DNA of 64,000 bases from Pedobacter nototheniae (GTDB taxonomy: Bacteria; Bacteroidota; Bacteroidia; Sphingobacteriales; Sphingobacteriaceae). The notes under the pieces were generated by a model. It searched no databases, was not told the DNA's origin, and saw only the letters and a program-made list of their open reading frames with translations. Below are positions 17,468 through 26,678 of this stretch, one piece after another. The stretch's first letter is position 1. Each line of letters opens with the position of its first letter. Location of the stretch: the NCBI RefSeq assembly GCF_004335085.1, contig NZ_RQRS01000007.1:102887-166886 (forward strand), given 5' to 3'. The position numbers and the translations under genes are program-made.

Positions 17468-18091
17468 TTATTTTAAGCTGAAAACCAATCCAGTATTAAA
17501 GCTAGATCTTGATGTGGTTACTCTTGAGTCATCATTTTGCTTAAAAACATCTGTAAAACCTGCCTGACCATCCAATTCAAACAATATTTTCACTCTGCTT
17601 GATACTGGAATTTTAACACCAATTCCTAAATCGAAACCAATATCGGTTGTGTGTAAGAAATCTTTTAAATCGTTATTAAATTTGGTTTCCTTGGCGCTTA
17701 ATAAAAAACCTGCGTACGGTCCAAAGTTTAAATACCAATTTCTTTTTTTACCAAAATGCCAGTTTGCAAGTACTGGGATTGTTAAATAATCCAAATGATA
17801 ATCTGTTATAGCACTGCGGCCGGTAGTTAAATCGGTTAAATAACCTCTATCCCATCCTTTTTGGTCGTATGCAAGTCTTGCTTTAATGCTCCACCTATCA
17901 GAAAGATAATAATCGCCAAAAGCTGCAATGTTAAAGCCATTTCTGTAAGAACTGTTGGTTGTAGAGCCAGCTTGTACAGTTGAAAGGTTTAATCCTGCAT
18001 TAAAACCGTACTCAAAGGTATTTTTTTGTTGTGCTTTTGCTGTGAAAAATCCCACAGATAATAATAAAAGTAGCGTTAATGGTTTTCTCAT
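17468..18091 (-). CDS. Outer membrane beta-barrel protein (PorT-like)
   Basis: The 207-residue protein has a clear signal peptide (MRKPLTLLLLLSVGFFTAKAQ). Its alternating hydrophobic and aromatic strands are typical of small Bacteroidota barrels, for example GFNAGLNLSTVQAG, WYLNFGPYAGFLLSA and DIGFDLGIGVKIPV, and it ends FNTGLVFSLK. It probably forms an eight-stranded barrel in the outer membrane. The function is unknown: such proteins are called PorT-like by fold but most have no shown link to secretion. It seems to be a single-gene unit, convergent with dnaB. Confidence 0.8.
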   Translation of the reverse strand: MRKPLTLLLLLSVGFFTAKAQQKNTFEYGFNAGLNLSTVQAGSTTNSSYRNGFNIAAFGDYYLSDRWSIKARLAYDQKGWDRGYLTDLTTGRSAITDYHLDYLTIPVLANWHFGKKRNWYLNFGPYAGFLLSAKETKFNNDLKDFLHTTDIGFDLGIGVKIPVSSRVKILFELDGQAGFTDVFKQNDDSRVTTSRSSFNTGLVFSLK

Positions 18092-18188
18092 ATTTATTTT
18101 TTAATTTAAAATTGCTCGAAGATAAAAACTAAATACTAAGTTTCTATATTGTTATAAAAATAAATATGTGGCTGAAAACTGTAATTTT

Positions 18189-19406
18189 TTAGAACACATA
18201 ACCGATTAATATTCCTACTAAAACAATAATTGGAGGACTTATTTTGGTAAAGTTTAACAGTAAAAAAGTGGCAATCATAATCCCCAAAAAGAGCAAATTA
18301 AAACCCATTGGAATTAGCAATAAAATAAATGCTGCTATAATAAAACCAACACTTACAGCATTAATACCTGATAAACTGTGCTTAATACGTGAAATTTTCT
18401 TTAAGTCATCCCAAAATGGAACAATAAAAAGCACAAGAATTAAGCCTGGTAAATTAATTCCTATTACCCCAATTAATCCACCTAATATTTGACCCCACAT
18501 CCCGTAACCAAAATTTCTCATACTTAATGCTCCCAAATAACTGGTAAATGAAAACGTTGGTCCTGGTAGCGCTTGTTGCAGTGCGAAACCAGAGAGAAAG
18601 CCTGATGATGCGATGTAATGCTTCATTTCTACAAACTCCGTAAACATTAGCGGTACCAAAACCTGGCCACCACCAAAAACTAAAATTCCGTTACGGTAAA
18701 AATTTTCTAATAAACGAATAGGCAAACTGAATGGCGAAGTTCTATTAATAATTGCCCCTACCATTGCAAAAAGAAGTAAAGCGCCTAAAAAGTAGATCAG
18801 TTTTTTAGGGTTTACATTGGAGAAAAGTTTAACCCGAAGTTCTGTTTCCTCCTTTGGCGTTTCCATGGCTGAAGAAATCATGCCTCCAATTAATATAGCT
18901 AAAGGAAAAACATAGGCATTGCGTAAAACAAATGTTGCTACAATTGCAGCTACAGCTAAAAAAATCGAAACTTGGGTTGTTAAAACCTTTCTTCCTAATT
19001 TATATGCGCCATAGGCCACAATACCCAGTGCGATGGGCTGAATGTATTCCAGAATATCAATAAACTTCTGCTTTTGATCCAACATCCCGAAGCTAATTGC
19101 AGCAAAAGTCATGATGGCTGCAGTAGGAAAAATCCAAATCAAAAAAGTAATTAAAGCCAATTTTAAGCGACCAACTTTCCATGCTATTCCAACTAAAGTT
19201 TGTGTTGAGGCTGGCCCTGGTAATACCTGAGCCAGAGCATTTAACTCTAATAATTCCTCTTCAGTTATAAATTTAGTTTGATGCACAAAATACTTTAAAA
19301 GTAATGCCAAATGTGCTTGTGCACCACCAAAAGAAGTAAATGTAAAGAAGACTACATTGCGGATAAATAGCCATTGCTTTTTAGCAGCGATAGGTTTTAT
19401 TTGCAT
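18189..19406 (-). CDS. Chromate transporter, ChrA family (two CHR domains)
   Basis: The 405-residue inner membrane protein has two related halves, as in long-form chromate ion transporters. The first half has FFTFTSFGGAQAHLALL and LAQVLPGPASTQTLVGIAW. The second half has ENFYRNGILVFGGGQVLVPLM and GFALQQALPGPTFSFTSYLG. The repeated GGxQ and LPGP motifs mark the two CHR domains. Homologues export chromate and some may move sulfate-like anions; resistance has not been shown here. It lies 29 bases after a TPR gene on the same strand, probably one unit. Confidence 0.9.
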   Translation of the reverse strand: MQIKPIAAKKQWLFIRNVVFFTFTSFGGAQAHLALLLKYFVHQTKFITEEELLELNALAQVLPGPASTQTLVGIAWKVGRLKLALITFLIWIFPTAAIMTFAAISFGMLDQKQKFIDILEYIQPIALGIVAYGAYKLGRKVLTTQVSIFLAVAAIVATFVLRNAYVFPLAILIGGMISSAMETPKEETELRVKLFSNVNPKKLIYFLGALLLFAMVGAIINRTSPFSLPIRLLENFYRNGILVFGGGQVLVPLMFTEFVEMKHYIASSGFLSGFALQQALPGPTFSFTSYLGALSMRNFGYGMWGQILGGLIGVIGINLPGLILVLFIVPFWDDLKKISRIKHSLSGINAVSVGFIIAAFILLLIPMGFNLLFLGIMIATFLLLNFTKISPPIIVLVGILIGYVF

Positions 19407-19435
19407 TAATTGAATACTAAAAACTGCTAATTGAA

Positions 19436-19771
19436 TTAATCATCTTCATAATCTAGTCCTGATGCTGAATTAAAAGCACCTTGTAACTCTGAAAAAGCGT
19501 GCATATCTCGCTTTGCCCTGGCCACTTCCATTCCTTTACCATAAATAGCTATTGCCTTGTCTTTTTGATCGTCCTTTTCGTATAATTTGCCTAAATGGTA
19601 ATAAGTACCCACATAATCAGGATGTTTATCCGTTAACTGAAGGTAAAAAGAATACGCCTTTTCTTTATCATTTTGGGCGTTATACTCTGTGGCTAAGGCA
19701 TATAGTATAAATGGATCATTTGGTTCACTCTCTAAAAATTCTAATAACTTACTTAATCGGGTAGTTGACAT
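19436..19771 (-). CDS. Small TPR-repeat protein
   Basis: This 111-residue soluble protein contains about two and a half tetratricopeptide repeats (DPFILYALATEYNAQNDKEKAYSFYLQL, then YVGTYYHLGKLYEKDDQKDKAIAIY) and an acidic C-terminus (SGLDYEDD). TPRs mediate protein contacts, and there is no signal peptide. It sits between the divergent etfB gene and the downstream chromate transporter, with which it is probably co-transcribed. The specific role is unknown. Confidence 0.8.
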   Translation of the reverse strand: MSTTRLSKLLEFLESEPNDPFILYALATEYNAQNDKEKAYSFYLQLTDKHPDYVGTYYHLGKLYEKDDQKDKAIAIYGKGMEVARAKRDMHAFSELQGAFNSASGLDYEDD

Positions 19772-19793
19772 TTTAATTCCTTGCTTTTTTAAT

Positions 19794-19801
19794 TAAATTT
19801 G
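19794..19801 (+). promoter_or_regulatory. TAnnTTTG -7 element of etfBA
   Basis: TAAATTTG matches the -7 consensus, 32 bases upstream of the etfB ATG. A TTGACA lies 23 bases further upstream (19765-19770), slightly further than the usual -33 spacing. Confidence 0.45.
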
Positions 19802-19833
19802 CAGAAAGACCTTATATAATAAACATAATAAAT

Positions 19834-20571
19834 ATGAAAATATTAGTTTGTATCAGTAACGTGCCAGACACAACGACAAAAATAACTTTTACTAACGATA
19901 ATACCGAATTCAATACTGCAGGAGTACAATATATTGTTAATCCTTACGATGAAATCGCTTTATCAAGAGCTATTGAGTTAACCGAAGGCGGTAAAGGCAC
20001 CGTAACCGTAATTAATGTAGGCGAAGCTGCCACAGATCCAACCATTAGAAAAGCCCTTGCAATTGGCGCTGATGATGCCGTAAGAGTAAATGCTGCTCCT
20101 CGTGATGCTTATTTTGTTGCAAAGCAAATTGCAGAATACGCAAAGGATAAGGATTTCAATATTATCTTAACCGGTCGTGAATCTATCGATTACAATGGTA
20201 ATCAGGTGGCTGCAATGGTTGGTGAGTTTTTAGACATTCCATCTATTTCCATTATCAAAAAATTAGAAGTTGATGGAGATTCTGCCACTTTAGAACGTGA
20301 AATTGAAGGTGGTAAGGAAGTTGTAACTGTAAATGGTAAGTTTGTTGCTAGTTGCGCTGAAGGTGTTGCAGAACCAAAAATACCAAACATGCGTGGTATT
20401 ATGAGCGCTAGAACAAAACCTTTAAACGTTGTTGAGGCTGTAGCTATTGAAGAAGTAACAAAGGTTGCCAAATATGAAACCCCTGCCCCTCGTGGTGCCG
20501 TGAAACTTATTCCAGCTGATGCTGCCGAGCAATTAATTGACTTATTGCACACAGAAGCGAAAGTAATTTAG
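19834..20571 (+). CDS. etfB: Electron transfer flavoprotein, beta subunit
   Basis: EtfB pairs with EtfA to carry electrons from acyl-CoA dehydrogenases to the quinone pool. The 245-residue protein begins MKILVCISNVPDTTTKI and shows NPYDEIALSRAIEL, VINVGEAATDPTIRKALAIGADDAVRV, and the family region GRESIDYNGNQVAAMVGEFL. These form the nucleotide-binding alpha/beta fold that holds AMP and helps bind FAD. It is followed 70 bases later by etfA on the same strand. No electron-bifurcating partner genes are nearby, so the ordinary fatty-acid or amino-acid oxidation role is most likely. Confidence 0.95.
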   Translation: MKILVCISNVPDTTTKITFTNDNTEFNTAGVQYIVNPYDEIALSRAIELTEGGKGTVTVINVGEAATDPTIRKALAIGADDAVRVNAAPRDAYFVAKQIAEYAKDKDFNIILTGRESIDYNGNQVAAMVGEFLDIPSISIIKKLEVDGDSATLEREIEGGKEVVTVNGKFVASCAEGVAEPKIPNMRGIMSARTKPLNVVEAVAIEEVTKVAKYETPAPRGAVKLIPADAAEQLIDLLHTEAKVI

Positions 20572-20641
20572 TTTAAGGTTAACAAATAATAATTAATAAT
20601 AAGTATTCACACATCCTTTAATAGGATCAAGAAATAAATAT

Positions 20642-21613
20642 ATGTCAGTATTAGTATATGTAGAACAAGCTGAAGGTAAATTTAAGAAATCTGTTTTCGA
20701 AGCTGTTTCTTATGCCAAAGCCATTGCAGATCAACAATCGACCAACTTAACTGCAATTTCCATTGGCAATGTTGCCGAAGGAGAATTAAAGGAATTGGGT
20801 AAATATGGTGCATCAAAAGTTTTAAATGTAAGTGCCGATCAATTAAAAACCTTTGTAAATCAAGCTTATGCAACAGTAATAGCTGCCGCTGCAGAAAAAG
20901 AAGGTGCTAATATTGTTGTATTATCTAATTCATTTTCGGGTAAAGGTTTAGCGCCACGTATAGCTGTAAAATTAAAAGCAGGTTTGGCTGATGGCGCAGT
21001 AGAATTGCCAAAAACTGATGGCGGTAAATTTGAAGTTAAAAAAACCGCTTTCTCTGGTAAGGCATTTGCTATTACCGAGTTAACCTCTGCAAACAAAGTT
21101 ATTGCTTTAAATCCAAACGCTTTTGGTGTTAAAGAAAATGCAGCTGATGCAGCAATTGAAAATTTTGCCGCCGATGTAAAACAATCAGATTTGGCTACAG
21201 TAATTAAAGATATTGTTAGAGCAACAGATAAAGTTTCTTTACCTGATGCAGAATTAGTAGTATCTGCTGGTCGTGGTTTAAAAGGCCCTGAAAACTGGGG
21301 AATGATTGAAGAATTGGCGGGTTTATTAGGCGCTGCAACTGCATGTTCTAAACCAGTATCTGATGCAGACTGGAGACCTCACTCAGAACACGTTGGTCAA
21401 ACTGGTATCGCCATTAGCCCTAACTTATATATAGCCATTGGTATTTCTGGAGCAATCCAACATTTAGCTGGCGTTAGTTCTTCAAAAGTAATTGTTGTAA
21501 TCAATAAAGATCCTGAAGCTCCTTTCTTTAAAGTTGCAGATTATGGTATTGTTGGAGATGCTTTTGAAGTTGTACCAAAATTAATTGAAGCCTTAAAAGC
21601 ACATAAAGCATAG
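20642..21613 (+). CDS. etfA: Electron transfer flavoprotein, alpha subunit
   Basis: The 323-residue protein is the FAD-binding partner of EtfB. The N-terminal domain begins MSVLVYVEQAEGKFKKSVFEAVSYA. The C-terminal FAD domain has VVSAGRGLKGPENWGMIEELAGLLGAA, ATACSKPVSDADWRPHSEHVGQTG, LYIAIGISGAIQHLAGVSSS and VINKDPEAPFFKVADYGIVGD, all hallmark EtfA motifs. The length is normal. It sits in the etfBA operon and a short inverted repeat follows the stop. Confidence 0.96.
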   Translation: MSVLVYVEQAEGKFKKSVFEAVSYAKAIADQQSTNLTAISIGNVAEGELKELGKYGASKVLNVSADQLKTFVNQAYATVIAAAAEKEGANIVVLSNSFSGKGLAPRIAVKLKAGLADGAVELPKTDGGKFEVKKTAFSGKAFAITELTSANKVIALNPNAFGVKENAADAAIENFAADVKQSDLATVIKDIVRATDKVSLPDAELVVSAGRGLKGPENWGMIEELAGLLGAATACSKPVSDADWRPHSEHVGQTGIAISPNLYIAIGISGAIQHLAGVSSSKVIVVINKDPEAPFFKVADYGIVGDAFEVVPKLIEALKAHKA

Positions 21614-21626
21614 TTTTTGTCATTCT

Positions 21627-21664
21627 GAGCCTGCTGAATATTCTAATTGATATGCAGCAGGCTC
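21627..21664 (+). terminator. Hairpin between etfA and the bifunctional nuclease gene
   Basis: A perfect 10-bp stem GAGCCTGCTG / CAGCAGGCTC with an 18-base AT-rich loop lies 13 bases after etfA. It lacks a T-run, and the flanks (GTCATTCTGAGC, CTCAACTTGACATT) resemble dispersed Bacteroidota palindromic repeats. It may be a repeat fragment rather than a true terminator. Confidence 0.5.
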
Positions 21665-21677
21665 AACTTGACATTTC

Positions 21678-22298
21678 ATGAATATGAAAAAAGTAAAATT
21701 AGATATTGTTGGCTTATCTTACAGCCAAACACAATCCGGTGCTTATGCATTGGTTTTAGGTGAAGTTAACGGACGCCGTCGTTTACCAATTATTATTGGT
21801 GCATTTGAAGCTCAGGCTATTGCTATTGAGATTGAAAAAATGACACCAAGTAGGCCATTAACACATGATTTATTTAAATCGCTTGCCGAAACCTTTCATA
21901 TAAATGTACAGGAGATTATTATCTATAACCTGGTTGACGGTGTTTTTTATGCCAAATTAATTTGTAGTGATGGCAAAAACACACACGAAATCGATGCCAG
22001 AACATCAGATGCAATTGCACTTGCCGTACGCTTTAATGCAATGATTTACACTTACGAATTTATTTTAGCTTCTGCAGGAATAGTAATTGAGGGTAATGAT
22101 TTTCTATTTTTAGAGAATATGGATAACATTGCCAAAGAACCTGATGCAGATAGCCTTCCTACTTCTACTAAACAACAAGGTTATAGCGAATTAACCCTTG
22201 AAGAATTGCAAGAAAAACTACAGGAAGCCATTGCGGATGAGGCTTATGAAAAAGCTGCAAGACTAAGAGATGAGCTAAACAAGAGAAATTCTGAATAA
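21678..22298 (+). CDS. Bifunctional nuclease (DUF151) with C-terminal UVR motif
   Basis: The 206-residue protein has a DUF151/bifunctional nuclease domain (about 1-140). Motifs seen are GLSYSQTQSGAYALVLGE, RRLPIIIGAFEAQAIAIE, RPLTHDLF and IDARTSDAIALAVRF. A UVR motif near 175-205 (LQEKLQEAIADEAYEKAARLRDELNKR) is the helical hairpin by which UvrB and UvrC contact each other. Family members show DNase and RNase activity in plants and occur widely in bacteria. The UVR motif suggests contact with the nucleotide excision repair machinery, which is inference. It probably starts at Met1 or Met3 (MKKVKLDIVGLSYS). Confidence 0.88.
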   Translation: MNMKKVKLDIVGLSYSQTQSGAYALVLGEVNGRRRLPIIIGAFEAQAIAIEIEKMTPSRPLTHDLFKSLAETFHINVQEIIIYNLVDGVFYAKLICSDGKNTHEIDARTSDAIALAVRFNAMIYTYEFILASAGIVIEGNDFLFLENMDNIAKEPDADSLPTSTKQQGYSELTLEELQEKLQEAIADEAYEKAARLRDELNKRNSE

Positions 22299-22346
22299 TT
22301 TTTAAATAAAAGTAGCGCTTAACTGATTTTAATTGGTTAATTAATC

Positions 22347-22354
22347 TATTTTTG
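22347..22354 (+). promoter_or_regulatory. TAnnTTTG -7 element upstream of the nucleoside permease gene
   Basis: TATTTTTG matches the consensus but lies 138 bases before the ATG at 22493, so the mRNA would have a long AT-rich leader. No riboswitch or strong hairpin was recognised in that leader. Confidence 0.4.
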
Positions 22355-22492
22355 CCCCAATATTCTACCCGAAAATCATTAATAATTAAGATAATTTGAA
22401 TTGTGCGAAATAATTTAAGCGCATTTTAGATTTTGTTTTAAAATAGTTCTATATTCAACTTTTACTTTCAAAACAACAACTAAACTATTATT

Positions 22493-23878
22493 ATGAATGT
22501 TAAGTTTCGCTTAACCTTAATGAGTTTCATGCAATTTTTTGTATGGGCTGCATGGCTAATTACGATCGCCAATTATTGGTTCGGAACCAAACAATGGGAC
22601 GGTGCAGATTTTGGAATCATCTTTTCTACCATGGGAATTGCATCATTGTTTATGCCTACTCTTACTGGGATTATAGCTGATAAATGGATTAACGCTGAAA
22701 AATTATATGCTGTTCTTCATATTCTTTATGCTTGCGTAATGTTTTACCTGCCTCAGGTAACAAGTCCGCACAGCTTTTTTTGGGTAATGTTGTTAGCGAT
22801 GTGTTTTTACATGCCCACAATTGCACTTAGTAATTCAATCAGTTACACAACGCTTAAAAACAGTAAGTACGATGTAGTAAAAAGCTTCCCTCCAATACGT
22901 GTATGGGGAACGGTAGGCTTTATTGTTGCTATGTGGATTACCAATTTAACAGGAAATAAAGCAAGTGCAAATCAATTTTATATTGCCGGAGTAAGCGCTT
23001 TAGCTTTAGGCGTTTATGCTTTTACTTTGCCAGCGTGTAAACCATCCAATTTAATTAGCGAGAAAAAATCATGGGTTCAAAAGCTAGGGCTTGAATCATT
23101 CAAATTATTTGCCGATTATAAAATGGCATTATTCTTTGTGTTTTCAATGTTTTTGGGCGGGGCCTTGCAATTAACTAATGCTTATGGAGATGTATTTCTT
23201 GATGAATTTAAAATGTTCCCTAAGTATGCAGAACTTTATGTAGTAAAAAGATCAACCTTAATATTATCTATTTCACAAATTTCAGAAACACTTTTCATTC
23301 TAGCTATTCCTTTCTTTTTAAAGCGTTATGGAATTAAAAAAGTTATGGTAATTTCTATGCTTGCATGGGTATTTAGATTTGGATTATTTGCTTTTGGAAA
23401 CCCTGGAGATGGATTATGGATGATAGTAATGAGCTGTATTGTTTATGGAATGGCATTTGATTTCTTCAATATCTCGGGTTCATTATTTGTTGAAACCTCT
23501 ACCACACCAAAAACGCGTTCATCCGCACAAGGTATGTTTATGATGATGACAAATGGATTTGGAGCAATATTAGGAAGCTTAACCTCTGGCTGGATTATTC
23601 AAAAGTATTTTACTAAAGCCTATACAAGCATTCAGGAAGTAGCTACTTTGGTAAGCTCTGAAGCAAATAACAAACTGTTAGTCAATTTCTTAGGCTCTAA
23701 AGGAATTTCAATATTGGATAACGGGCAATTGAGTAGATCAATTCCAATAATAGATTGGCATAGCGTATGGTTAACGTTTGCTATATATGCATTGATAATT
23801 ACTATTTTCTTTGCCATTCTTTTTAAACATAAACACACAAAGGAACAAGAAAAAGCGATCGAAAAGATTACTCACTAA
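22493..23878 (+). CDS. Nucleoside permease, NupG/XapB-like MFS transporter
   Basis: The 461-residue inner membrane protein has about 12 hydrophobic segments. Its start, MNVKFRLTLMSFMQFFVWAAWLITIANYWF, is characteristic of the nucleoside:H+ symporter family, as are GIASLFMPTLTGIIADKWINAEKL and PPIRVWGTVGFIVAMW. It should import nucleosides by proton symport; which ones cannot be told. A DUF3667 gene follows after 22 bases. Length is slightly above the E. coli NupG (418) because of an insertion near residues 380-420. Confidence 0.88.
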   Translation: MNVKFRLTLMSFMQFFVWAAWLITIANYWFGTKQWDGADFGIIFSTMGIASLFMPTLTGIIADKWINAEKLYAVLHILYACVMFYLPQVTSPHSFFWVMLLAMCFYMPTIALSNSISYTTLKNSKYDVVKSFPPIRVWGTVGFIVAMWITNLTGNKASANQFYIAGVSALALGVYAFTLPACKPSNLISEKKSWVQKLGLESFKLFADYKMALFFVFSMFLGGALQLTNAYGDVFLDEFKMFPKYAELYVVKRSTLILSISQISETLFILAIPFFLKRYGIKKVMVISMLAWVFRFGLFAFGNPGDGLWMIVMSCIVYGMAFDFFNISGSLFVETSTTPKTRSSAQGMFMMMTNGFGAILGSLTSGWIIQKYFTKAYTSIQEVATLVSSEANNKLLVNFLGSKGISILDNGQLSRSIPIIDWHSVWLTFAIYALIITIFFAILFKHKHTKEQEKAIEKITH

Positions 23879-23900
23879 ACTTTAACCTCAAACCATCCCC

Positions 23901-25043
23901 ATGTCAACAGGTAAATACAGAAAAGAACATAATTGCCTAAATTGCGGTACTCACGTAGAAAAGCATTACTGTAGTGCTTGTGGGCAGCCCAATTTAGAGT
24001 TGAAAGAAAACTTTTGGGATTTTATAAGCCACAGTATTGCTCATTATTTTCACTTCGATAATAAGTTTTTCCAAACTTTAAAACCTTTAATTACTCAGCC
24101 AGGACAGGTTACTTTAGATTATTTAGCCGGAAAGCGTGCTCGTTATATCAATCCGGTTAGCATGTATATTTTTGTATCTATTGTATATTTTATAATTGTA
24201 CCCAAAGGCATGGGAAGCCAGGATAAAGAAACCAAACATGATGCAAAGGTAGAAGCACAAGCTAAAGATGCTACAAAGCTATTAAAAGATACTTTGGGTA
24301 AAGAGCTGGAGGAAGTAGGTATTGGTAAAAGGATTATCAATAGTGCTGTAACCCGAATAAGCCATAACCTTTCAATTAAAGAGTTTAAAAGGTTATCTTT
24401 CAAAACTCAGGATAGCATTATTAAAAGTTTAGAAGCAGAAAAAACAGCTGCAAATCAGGATTCAATTGAAGATATACTGGAATCTTATCGTGGTTTCCAT
24501 ATCATAAAACAAGATAGTACATACGAATCTTATTTATCTAGGCAAAGTAAATTACCTGCTGATGACCGTGATAACTGGTATCAAAGGCTCATTAAAAAAC
24601 GTGATATTTCTATTAATCAAAAATCATCAAATGGATTTTGGTCATTATCAGAAGAGGTTGAGCATTACAGAGCAAAACAATACTTTTTATTGATGCCTTT
24701 ACTTGCCTTTTTCATTATGCGGATTTTTAGGCGCAATCACATTTATTATTTAGATCATCTGATCTTCACCATCCACGGTATGACGGCTTTTTTCCTTTTG
24801 AAAATAGCAACTGTGCCTTTGCAGCAATATATTTTTGGTGAGGATTCTATTATAAGTACTGGAATTAAATGGCTGGTAATTGCCGCCGTAATTTGGTACA
24901 TGTATATCGGTTTAAAAGTATTTTACCAAAGAAGCCGTAACGCAACCATTAAAAAGCTTATTTTAATCATAATTCTGTATTCGGTAGCTTTTCGCTTATC
25001 GGAAATGGTTATCAAAAATTTAATTTACTATTTCTTAGCTTAA
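23901..25043 (+). CDS. DUF3667 membrane protein with N-terminal zinc ribbon
   Basis: The 380-residue protein starts with a likely zinc ribbon (CLNCGTHVEKHYCSACGQPN, four cysteines). It then has the DUF3667 core (FDNKFFQTLKPLITQPGQVTLDYLAGKRARYINPVSMYIFVS), which runs into a membrane helix. A long hydrophilic middle of about 200 residues follows, then three or four C-terminal membrane helices. The family is common in Bacteroidota and its function is not known. It may be co-transcribed with the upstream nucleoside permease. Confidence 0.85.
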   Translation: MSTGKYRKEHNCLNCGTHVEKHYCSACGQPNLELKENFWDFISHSIAHYFHFDNKFFQTLKPLITQPGQVTLDYLAGKRARYINPVSMYIFVSIVYFIIVPKGMGSQDKETKHDAKVEAQAKDATKLLKDTLGKELEEVGIGKRIINSAVTRISHNLSIKEFKRLSFKTQDSIIKSLEAEKTAANQDSIEDILESYRGFHIIKQDSTYESYLSRQSKLPADDRDNWYQRLIKKRDISINQKSSNGFWSLSEEVEHYRAKQYFLLMPLLAFFIMRIFRRNHIYYLDHLIFTIHGMTAFFLLKIATVPLQQYIFGEDSIISTGIKWLVIAAVIWYMYIGLKVFYQRSRNATIKKLILIIILYSVAFRLSEMVIKNLIYYFLA

Positions 25044-25076
25044 TTATTATTAAATAGTTGAAAATTAAAGTACAGT

Positions 25077-25161
25077 AATACTTAGCAATTGCAGTCCTGC
25101 TCCCGCTACTGCCCGATAAAGAATCGTGGCATTCATTCGGATCGGGTTTAGATACAATGTT
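25077..25161. repeat. Dispersed intergenic repeat, copy 1
   Basis: The stretch holds AATACTTAGCA, then CTGCTCCCGCTACTGCCC, GATAAAGAATCG and ATCGGGTTTAGATACAA in that order. The same series with scattered changes occurs at 62803-62889. It contains an internal CCCGAT / ATCGGG pairing and no reading frame. Confidence 0.75.
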
Positions 25162-25200
25162 TGTATAGATAGTTGATGTAAAAGTTTATAAAAGTCTTTT

Positions 25201-25243
25201 AAATAGAAAAGCCCCAGAATTAATTTCTGGGGCTTTTCTATTT
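25201..25243. terminator. Strong bidirectional terminator between the DUF3667 gene and gltA
   Basis: A perfect 19-bp stem (25201-25219 and 25225-25243, core AAAAGCCCCAGAA / TTCTGGGGCTTTT) with a 5-base loop lies between convergent genes. Confidence 0.9.
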
Positions 25244-25256
25244 ATTATGATTAAGA

Positions 25257-26546
25257 TTATTTTCTGTTTTTAATCTCAACAAACTCTCTATCTGTTTCAC
25301 CAACATAAATTTGACGAGGACGACCGATTGGTTCTTTATTTTCGTGCATTTCTTTCCATTGAGCAATCCATCCAGGTAAACGACCTAAGGCAAATAATAC
25401 CGTAAACATTTCTGAAGGGAAACCTAAAGCTCTGTAAATAATACCTGAATAAAAATCTACGTTTGGATATAATTTACGATCAATAAAATATTGATCTGTT
25501 AAAGCGGCTTCTTCTAATTTCTTAGCAATTTCTAAAATTGGATCATCAATTCCCAAGTTTTCTAAAATATCATCACAAGCTTTTTTAATGATTTTAGCAC
25601 GTGGATCAAAGTTTTTATAAACTCGGTGTCCAAAGCCCATCATACGGAATGAATCATTTTTATCTTTTGCTTTGTTAATCCATTTTTCAGTATCACCACC
25701 ATCAGCCTTAATTAACTCAAGCATTTCAATTACAGCTTGGTTTGCACCACCATGTAGCGGACCCCAAAGGGCTGCGATACCTGCAGAAATTGAAGCATAT
25801 AAATTACAATCAGAAGAACCTACAATACGTACAGTTGATGCTGAACAGTTTTGCTCATGATCTGCATGTAAAATCAACAATTTGTTCATTGCATTTACTA
25901 CAACTGGATTTACCTCATAATCCTCAGTACGCTGACCAAAAGTCATCCAAAGGAAATTAGTAACATAATCGTATTTATTTTTTGGATAAATAAGTGGGTG
26001 ACCTAAAGATTTTTTATAGATAAAAGAAACAATTGTAGGTAATTTAGCTAAAAGCTTAATTATGGTTAAGTTCTGTTCTTCTGCGGTTTGATTTGGTTTC
26101 AAACACTCCGGATAGAATGTTGAAAGTGAGAAGATTAAAGAACCCAACTGGCCCATTGGATGCGATCTTGATGGGTAACCATCAAAAAACTTTTTCATGT
26201 CTTCATGAATCAGCGTATGCTTGCTAATTTCATTTTGAAAGCCATCTAATTGTTCTTGTGTAGGTAAATCTCCATAAACAATAAGATAAGCAACCTCTAA
26301 AAAGCTAGATTTTTCAGCAAGTTGTTCAATTGAATAACCTCTGTATTTTAAGATTCCTTTTTCTCCATCTAAGAAAGTAATTTTACTTTTTGTAGATCCT
26401 GTATTTTTAAAACCAGTATCTAAGGTAACATATCCGGTTAAATCTCTAAGTTTCGAAATATCAATAGCTTTTTCATCTTCTGTTCCGGTAATTACGGGTA
26501 ATTCAAATGTATTACCATCAACTTTAATCTCTGCAATATCTGACAT
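25257..26546 (-). CDS. gltA: Citrate synthase
   Basis: Citrate synthase condenses acetyl-CoA and oxaloacetate at the entry of the TCA cycle. The 429-residue length fits the type II (NADH-sensitive hexamer) bacterial form, with an N-terminal beta-rich domain (about 1-50). Active-site regions seen are LHADHEQNCSASTVRIVGSS, LWGPLHGGANQAVIEML, MGFGHRVYKNFDPRAKI and NVDFYSGIIYRALGFP, which supply the catalytic His and Asp residues. It is a single gene, ending at a strong terminator. Confidence 0.97.
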   Translation of the reverse strand: MSDIAEIKVDGNTFELPVITGTEDEKAIDISKLRDLTGYVTLDTGFKNTGSTKSKITFLDGEKGILKYRGYSIEQLAEKSSFLEVAYLIVYGDLPTQEQLDGFQNEISKHTLIHEDMKKFFDGYPSRSHPMGQLGSLIFSLSTFYPECLKPNQTAEEQNLTIIKLLAKLPTIVSFIYKKSLGHPLIYPKNKYDYVTNFLWMTFGQRTEDYEVNPVVVNAMNKLLILHADHEQNCSASTVRIVGSSDCNLYASISAGIAALWGPLHGGANQAVIEMLELIKADGGDTEKWINKAKDKNDSFRMMGFGHRVYKNFDPRAKIIKKACDDILENLGIDDPILEIAKKLEEAALTDQYFIDRKLYPNVDFYSGIIYRALGFPSEMFTVLFALGRLPGWIAQWKEMHENKEPIGRPRQIYVGETDREFVEIKNRK

Positions 26547-26678
26547 ATTATTATCTTATGTTTATAGCTTCTAAATTATGTAAAATTAATATACATGCAT
26601 AGCAAATCTGTTAAATTAATATGAAATATTAGTCAGATAGACGTAACAATCATGCTTAATTTAAAATTGCTTTACATT

